A program made the position numbers and the translations under genes. From the NCBI RefSeq assembly GCF_002434505.1, contig NZ_DJKE01000001.1, forward strand, positions 124,001-188,000: 64,000 nucleotides of DNA, given 5' to 3'. The first letter of the stretch is position 1. Each line of letters starts with the position of its first letter. The DNA is from Brevundimonas sp. UBA6550. GTDB taxonomy: Bacteria; Pseudomonadota; Alphaproteobacteria; Caulobacterales; Caulobacteraceae. Below, in pieces: positions 59,765 to 64,000 of this stretch. The notes under the pieces were generated by a model. That model saw nothing but the letters and a program-made list of their open reading frames with translations, ran no database searches and was not told the DNA's origin.

Positions 59765-62137
59765 ATGCGTCACTTCCGTACCTTCTGCCTCGCCGGCGCC
59801 GCCGGCCTGGCCCTCGCTTCCGCAGCGACCGCCCAGTCGGGCGTCGCCCCCGGCGCGCCCGGCGCGCCGCCCGTCTGGTCCAGCGCGGCCAAGACCGGCG
59901 CGGGCGCCTCCTACGAAGCCTATGTCGACGGCCAGTATCGCGACGGCGGCCCGACCGGGGCGGTGTCCAAGGTCTGGTATTCCATCGCCGACGGCGTCCT
60001 GACCGAGACCATGTACGGCCTGATCCACGAGGCCCAGATCAAGGCCCTGCGCTTCGCCGGCGTCACCCATGACGGCCTGGTCGTCGAAGGCCCCGACACC
60101 ACCAGCCGCACCGAATATCTGCACGTGGACGCGCAAGGGCGCCCGCTGTCGCCCGCCTATCGCATCACTACCCGCGACAAGAACGGCCGTTTCCAGATCG
60201 AAAAGCAGATCTTCAGCGACCCGGATCGCAACGCCCTGGTGCTGCGCGTCACCATCACGGCGCTGAAGGGCGAGGTGACGCCCTATCTGATGCTGGAGCC
60301 GCACATCGCCAATACCGGCGTCGATGACCGGGGCCAGGTCGCGCGCGACGGCTTCCACGCCTGGGAAGGCGACACCCACCTGTTCCTGAAGCCCAGCCAC
60401 GCGTTCGAAAAGGCCAGCGTGGGCTTCGTCGGAGCTTCGGACGGTCTGACGGACCTGAAGGACGGCAAGCTGGACTGGACCTACGCCTCGACCGGCGATC
60501 AGGCCGGCAACACCATGATGACCGGCGCCCTGCCCCGGATGCGCGAAAGCACCCAGATCACGCGCGACTTCGTGATCGGCTTCGGCCAGAGCGAGGCCGA
60601 GGCGCGCGCGGCGGCGGACGGATCGTTCGCCACCGGACTGGACGAGGTGCTGGCCCGCTTCAACGGCGAGGGCGAGCGCGTGGGCTGGGAGGACTATGTC
60701 GCCTCCCTGACCGAACTGCCGCGCATCGCCGAACAGGCGACCGACGGCGGCAAGCTGGCCTACGCCTCGGCCCTGATGCTGAAGGTGCAGGAGGACCGCA
60801 CCCACGCCGGCGCCCTGATCGCCAGCCTGTCCAACCCGTGGGGCGACACGGTGGATGCGTCGAAATCCTCGACCGGCTACAAGGCCGTCTGGCCGCGCGA
60901 CTTCTATCAGGTGGCGATGGCTCTGGCGGCCATGGGCGACAAGGAGACGCCGCTGGCGGCCTTCAACTATCTGCCCCAGGTCCAGGTGGGGCCGAACACG
61001 CCGGGCAACACCGGCGTCGGCGGATGGTTCCTGCAGAAGACGCACGTCGACGGCGAGCTGGAATGGGTCGCGGTCCAGCTGGACCAGACCGCCATGCCGA
61101 TCATGCTGGGCTATCGTCTGTGGAAGATGGGCTGGCTGTCCGACGCCCAGATGACCGAACACTATCGGTCTATGCTGAAGCCGGCCGCCGACTTCCTGGT
61201 CGACGGCGGCAAGGTCGGCCTGATGTGGAACGATGCGGAGATCAAGCCGCCCTTCACCCAGCAGGAACGCTGGGAGGAGCAGCAGGGCTATTCGCCGTCA
61301 TCGACCGCCGCCGTGGTCGCGGGCCTGACGGTCGCGGCCGAAATGGCGCGCGCCTCTGGCGATGCGGCCGGGGCGACCCGCTATCTGGCCACGGCCGACA
61401 GCTATGCGTCCAAGATCGAAGAGCGGATGTTCACCACCAACGGCGACTTCGGCGACGGGCGCTACTTCATCCGCATCACCCAGAACGAGAACCCCAACGA
61501 CAAGGCCCCGATCGGCGCCGCCAACGGCCAGGTCGCCCCGCCGGAGGACAAGGTGGTGGACGGCGGCTTCCTGGAACTGGTCCGATACGGCGTGCGCAAG
61601 GCCGACGATCCGCATATCGTCGCCACCCTGCCCGTCTATGACGACCAGGGGCTGGAAGACCTGTACCGCGTCCGCTTCGACTTCGGCCCCGAGGGCGACA
61701 AGACGCCGGGCTGGCGCCGATATGGCGTCGATGGGTATGGCGAGGATCATGTCACCGGCGCCAACTACGGCGTCGGCGGCCAGATGAGCCCCGGTCAGCG
61801 CGGCCGGGTCTGGCCCTTCTTCACCGGCGAACGCGGTCATTACGAGCTGGCCCGCGTCAGCGTGAACGGCGCCCCCTCGGCCGCCGACATCGCCGCCATC
61901 CGCCAGACCTATGTGCGCGGCATGGAGCGGTTCGCCAACGGTGGGTTGATGCTGGCCGAACAGGTGTGGGACGGGGTCGGAAACCCCACGGCCCGCGACT
62001 ACGCCCTGGGTCAGAACACCGACTCGGCCACCCCCCTGGCCTGGACCCATGCGGAATATCTGAAGCTGCTGCGGTCGCTGGCCGACGGCAAGGTCTGGGA
62101 CAGCTACGATCCCGTCCACGACCGCTACGCCCGCTGA
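59765..62137 (+). CDS. GH15 glucan 1,4-alpha-glucosidase (glucoamylase)
   Basis: A 790-residue periplasmic glucoamylase that removes glucose from non-reducing ends. Signal peptide MRHFRTFCLAGAAGLALASAATA. The N-terminal super-beta-sandwich domain (about 35-300, VSKVWYSIADGVLTETMYG) is of the bacterial glucodextranase/glucoamylase type. The (alpha/alpha)6 catalytic domain (about 330-785) contains YKAVWPRDFYQVAMAL, QERWEEQQGYSPSSTAA with candidate acid Glu504/505, and TPLAWTHAEYLKL with candidate base Glu764. It is the last gene of the GH97-importer-esterase-glucoamylase string and is followed by a terminator. Confidence 0.95.
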   Translation: MRHFRTFCLAGAAGLALASAATAQSGVAPGAPGAPPVWSSAAKTGAGASYEAYVDGQYRDGGPTGAVSKVWYSIADGVLTETMYGLIHEAQIKALRFAGVTHDGLVVEGPDTTSRTEYLHVDAQGRPLSPAYRITTRDKNGRFQIEKQIFSDPDRNALVLRVTITALKGEVTPYLMLEPHIANTGVDDRGQVARDGFHAWEGDTHLFLKPSHAFEKASVGFVGASDGLTDLKDGKLDWTYASTGDQAGNTMMTGALPRMRESTQITRDFVIGFGQSEAEARAAADGSFATGLDEVLARFNGEGERVGWEDYVASLTELPRIAEQATDGGKLAYASALMLKVQEDRTHAGALIASLSNPWGDTVDASKSSTGYKAVWPRDFYQVAMALAAMGDKETPLAAFNYLPQVQVGPNTPGNTGVGGWFLQKTHVDGELEWVAVQLDQTAMPIMLGYRLWKMGWLSDAQMTEHYRSMLKPAADFLVDGGKVGLMWNDAEIKPPFTQQERWEEQQGYSPSSTAAVVAGLTVAAEMARASGDAAGATRYLATADSYASKIEERMFTTNGDFGDGRYFIRITQNENPNDKAPIGAANGQVAPPEDKVVDGGFLELVRYGVRKADDPHIVATLPVYDDQGLEDLYRVRFDFGPEGDKTPGWRRYGVDGYGEDHVTGANYGVGGQMSPGQRGRVWPFFTGERGHYELARVSVNGAPSAADIAAIRQTYVRGMERFANGGLMLAEQVWDGVGNPTARDYALGQNTDSATPLAWTHAEYLKLLRSLADGKVWDSYDPVHDRYAR

Positions 62138-62142
62138 ACGAA

Positions 62143-62174
62143 AAAGGCCCCGGAGAGCGATCTCCGGGGCCTTT
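62143..62174. terminator. Bidirectional Rho-independent terminator
   Basis: AAAGGCCCCGGAGA-GCGA-TCTCCGGGGCCTTT, perfect 14-base arms with A-run and T-run ends, between the convergent glucoamylase and TorF genes. Confidence 0.92.
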
Positions 62175-62195
62175 CCACTTCTGGGTTCGGGTGGA

Positions 62196-62891
62196 TCAGA
62201 AGGTCAGCTTCAGGCCGCCCACGATGCGGTCGTCGGCGGCCGGAACCCCTTTGACGTTGGTGTCATAGTAGCGCACGTCCAGCCCCAGATTGTCGGTCAG
62301 GGCGTAGCCGACGCCCAGGTTCCAGGTGGTGTAGTCGTTGCTGACGTTCAGCCACTGACGGCCGACGGCGCCCGAGACGGTCCATTTGGGCGCCGGGGCG
62401 AAGGCGCCGTTGATCTCGGCATAGGTCGCCTCCTTGTCCACGCCGTAGAAGTCCGGCGAGTAATAGACGGCGGCGCCGACGGTGGCGGGGCCCACGGCGC
62501 GCGAGGCGGCGGCCTTGAACTCGGCGTAGTTATAGTCCGCGCCCTTGGGCTCGCCGGCATAAAGGTAGCCGATCACGCCGAAATCCCAGGCGAAGCCCGC
62601 CGCCTCGGTGCGATAACCGCCATAGACGTCGATCTCCGCATCGGTGTCGTCGCCGAAATCGACGTTGGAGGCCCAGGCGCCGGCGTAGAAGCTGCCCGAG
62701 GTCAGATCGACACCGCCCTGGATGGCCGGGTCCTCGCCCGTCTGGCTGAAGCCGCGGAAGATGTAGTCGCTGACGACGCCAACGTTCCAAGCCACCTTGA
62801 CGTCGCTCTGGGCCGAGGCCGGGCTGGACAGGCCGATCAGGGCCGTGGCCAGGGTCGCGGCGGCGGCTGCACGCAACAGGTTCTTGCTCAT
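62196..62891 (-). CDS. TorF family putative porin
   Basis: A 231-residue outer-membrane beta-barrel of the TIGR02001 (TorF) family. Signal peptide ends near residue 28 (SSPASA-QS). It has the hallmark VSDYIFRGFSQTGEDPAIQGGVDL followed by many amphipathic strands, ending in the aromatic LKLTF. Such porins often adjoin ammonium transporters and may allow ammonium or small-solute passage, but the role is not established. It lies 79 bases downstream of amtB on the same strand. Confidence 0.9.
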   Translation of the reverse strand: MSKNLLRAAAAATLATALIGLSSPASAQSDVKVAWNVGVVSDYIFRGFSQTGEDPAIQGGVDLTSGSFYAGAWASNVDFGDDTDAEIDVYGGYRTEAAGFAWDFGVIGYLYAGEPKGADYNYAEFKAAASRAVGPATVGAAVYYSPDFYGVDKEATYAEINGAFAPAPKWTVSGAVGRQWLNVSNDYTTWNLGVGYALTDNLGLDVRYYDTNVKGVPAADDRIVGGLKLTF

Positions 62892-62970
62892 AGTCTTTAT
62901 CCCCTTGTTTTGATTTACGAACCGGCGGCGATGGCCGAGCGCGGGGATGGAGCCGCGCCCGGTCGCCGGA

Positions 62971-64000
62971 TCAATGTTCCAGCACTTCGCCGTGCAGCGA
63001 GGTATCCAGGCCGGCCGCCTCTTCCGCCTCGCTGACCCGCAGGCCCGTGGTGAACTTGCAGATCATCAGGATGATCAGGGTGCCGACGGCGCTGTAGACG
63101 ATGGTCCACAGCAGGCCCAGGGCCTGAGCGCCGACATTGGCGCCTTCCGACAGGCTGTTGATCGCGGTGGTGGCGAACACGCCGGTCAGCAGCGCGCCGA
63201 TCAGGCCGCCCGCGCCGTGGATGCCGAAGGCGTCCAGGCTGTCGTCGTAACGCAGCAGCTTCTTGACCCACACCGAGGAGGCGTAGCAGGCCGGACCGGC
63301 GATCAGGCCGATGATGACCGCGCCCTTGGGATCGACGAAGCCGGCCGCCGGGGTGATGGCGACTAGGCCCGCGACCACGCCCGACAACATGCCGATCAGC
63401 GAGACCTTCTTCTTTTCGATGTATTCGACGATCTTCCAGGTCAGGGCGGCGGCGGCGGCGGCCAGCAGGGTGTTCAGCAGCGCCACGCCCGTCAGGTCGT
63501 TGGCCGCGCCCGCCGAACCGGCGTTGAAGCCGATCCAGCCGACCAGCAGCAGGCTGGCGCCGATCATAGTCAGGACCGGATTGTGCGCCAGGATCGGCTC
63601 GATCCCGTAACCCTTGCGACGGCCCAGGACGATGGCGCAGACCAGTCCCGCGACGCCCGAGTTGACGTGAACCACCGCGCCGCCGGCGAAGTCCAGCACG
63701 CCGGCCGAACCCAGGAAGCCCCCGCCCCAGACCCAGTGGCAGATCGGCGCATAGACCAGCAGCGACCACAGGGCGGTGAACAGCAGCAGCGCCGAATATT
63801 TCATCCGCTCGGCGAAGGCGCCGGTCACCAGCGCCGGGGTGATGATGGCGAAGGTCATCTGGAAGGAGATGAACAGGAACTCGGGGATGCCCGGCAGCAG
63901 GGCGTTGGCGGTCTTCAACGAGACGCCGTTCAGGAACAGCATGTCCAGGCTGCCAATGAAGGGCTGGAGGCCCGCCGAGGGATTGGCCCCGAACGCCAGG
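62971..64000 (-). CDS. amtB: Ammonium transporter AmtB (5' partial)
   Basis: The C-terminal 340 or so residues of an Amt/Rh ammonium channel; the reading frame runs off the right edge (the first ATG seen, 63942, is internal). Several helices, the conserved histidine regions (AVVHVNSGVAGLV; AFGIHGAGGLIGALLTG) and the family end (GLDTSLHGEVLEH) are visible. It imports ammonium across the inner membrane. The downstream gene is a TorF porin; no glnK (PII) is seen on the downstream side. Confidence 0.95.
   Translation of the reverse strand, partial: LAFGANPSAGLQPFIGSLDMLFLNGVSLKTANALLPGIPEFLFISFQMTFAIITPALVTGAFAERMKYSALLLFTALWSLLVYAPICHWVWGGGFLGSAGVLDFAGGAVVHVNSGVAGLVCAIVLGRRKGYGIEPILAHNPVLTMIGASLLLVGWIGFNAGSAGAANDLTGVALLNTLLAAAAAALTWKIVEYIEKKKVSLIGMLSGVVAGLVAITPAAGFVDPKGAVIIGLIAGPACYASSVWVKKLLRYDDSLDAFGIHGAGGLIGALLTGVFATTAINSLSEGANVGAQALGLLWTIVYSAVGTLIILMICKFTTGLRVSEAEEAAGLDTSLHGEVLEH

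Overview
The window is GC-rich DNA (roughly two thirds G+C by eye) from an alphaproteobacterium, most likely a member of the Caulobacterales close to Brevundimonas. This rests on the gene set: a TonB-receptor/GH97 maltodextrin locus, tandem S46 peptidases, a TorF porin beside an ammonium transporter, DUF1289, OpgH, and an alphaproteobacterial-type LexA box. The genus is inferred, not proven.

Layout. 1-4969 is the end of an integrative conjugative element (trbG-trbI-DUF2274, two small genes, a serine recombinase). It is integrated in the 3' end of tRNA-Ser(GGA) at 4937-5026, and the recombinase stop codon lies inside the tRNA gene. 5166-16238 is chromosomal backbone: msrA, a 2-oxoadipate dioxygenase-like gene, higBA, an acyltransferase-DUF998 fusion beside opgH, dehydrogenases, two small membrane proteins, folB, a FolM-like reductase and an unlisted 26-residue membrane microprotein. 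16412-18403 is an isolated, AT-richer gene coding for a GHKL ATPase joined to a Shedu/PD-(D/E)xK-like nuclease, the best candidate for an uncharacterised defence protein. 18505-24811 holds a NUDIX gene, an HTH protein with a repeated HPLHP motif, a small transporter, and uvrC and pgsA. These last two are neighbours in many proteobacteria, but here a VapBC module, a carbonic anhydrase and a Phd-PIN module lie between them.

24808-30000 carries an aspartic protease, DUF1289, a 50-residue ORF, a crotonase-family gene and a DevBCA-like ABC exporter. 30109-35000 has two tandem S46 peptidases and a GNAT enzyme. 35164-38557 is a TetR-EmrB-EmrA efflux operon. 38796-39002 is a small gene with a LexA box. 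39154-45811 is an RND efflux operon with a divergent TetR regulator and a doubled operator.

45886-62137 is a complete alpha-glucan locus. It contains a FucP-like sugar importer, a TonB receptor, a periplasmic alpha-amylase, a cytoplasmic GH13 alpha-glucosidase, a LacI regulator, a Tat-exported GH97, a MalT-like importer, an esterase and a GH15 glucoamylase. Three promoter regions carry similar TGCAAA tandem motifs that may be LacI operators. The inferred flow is: receptor imports maltodextrin, periplasmic enzymes trim it, inner-membrane importers take up glucose and maltose, and the cytoplasmic glucosidase finishes. The window ends with a TorF-type porin and a partial amtB. No gap between genes exceeds 300 bases. 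Intergenic palindromic repeats recur at 18990, 32213, 34961 and 57148.
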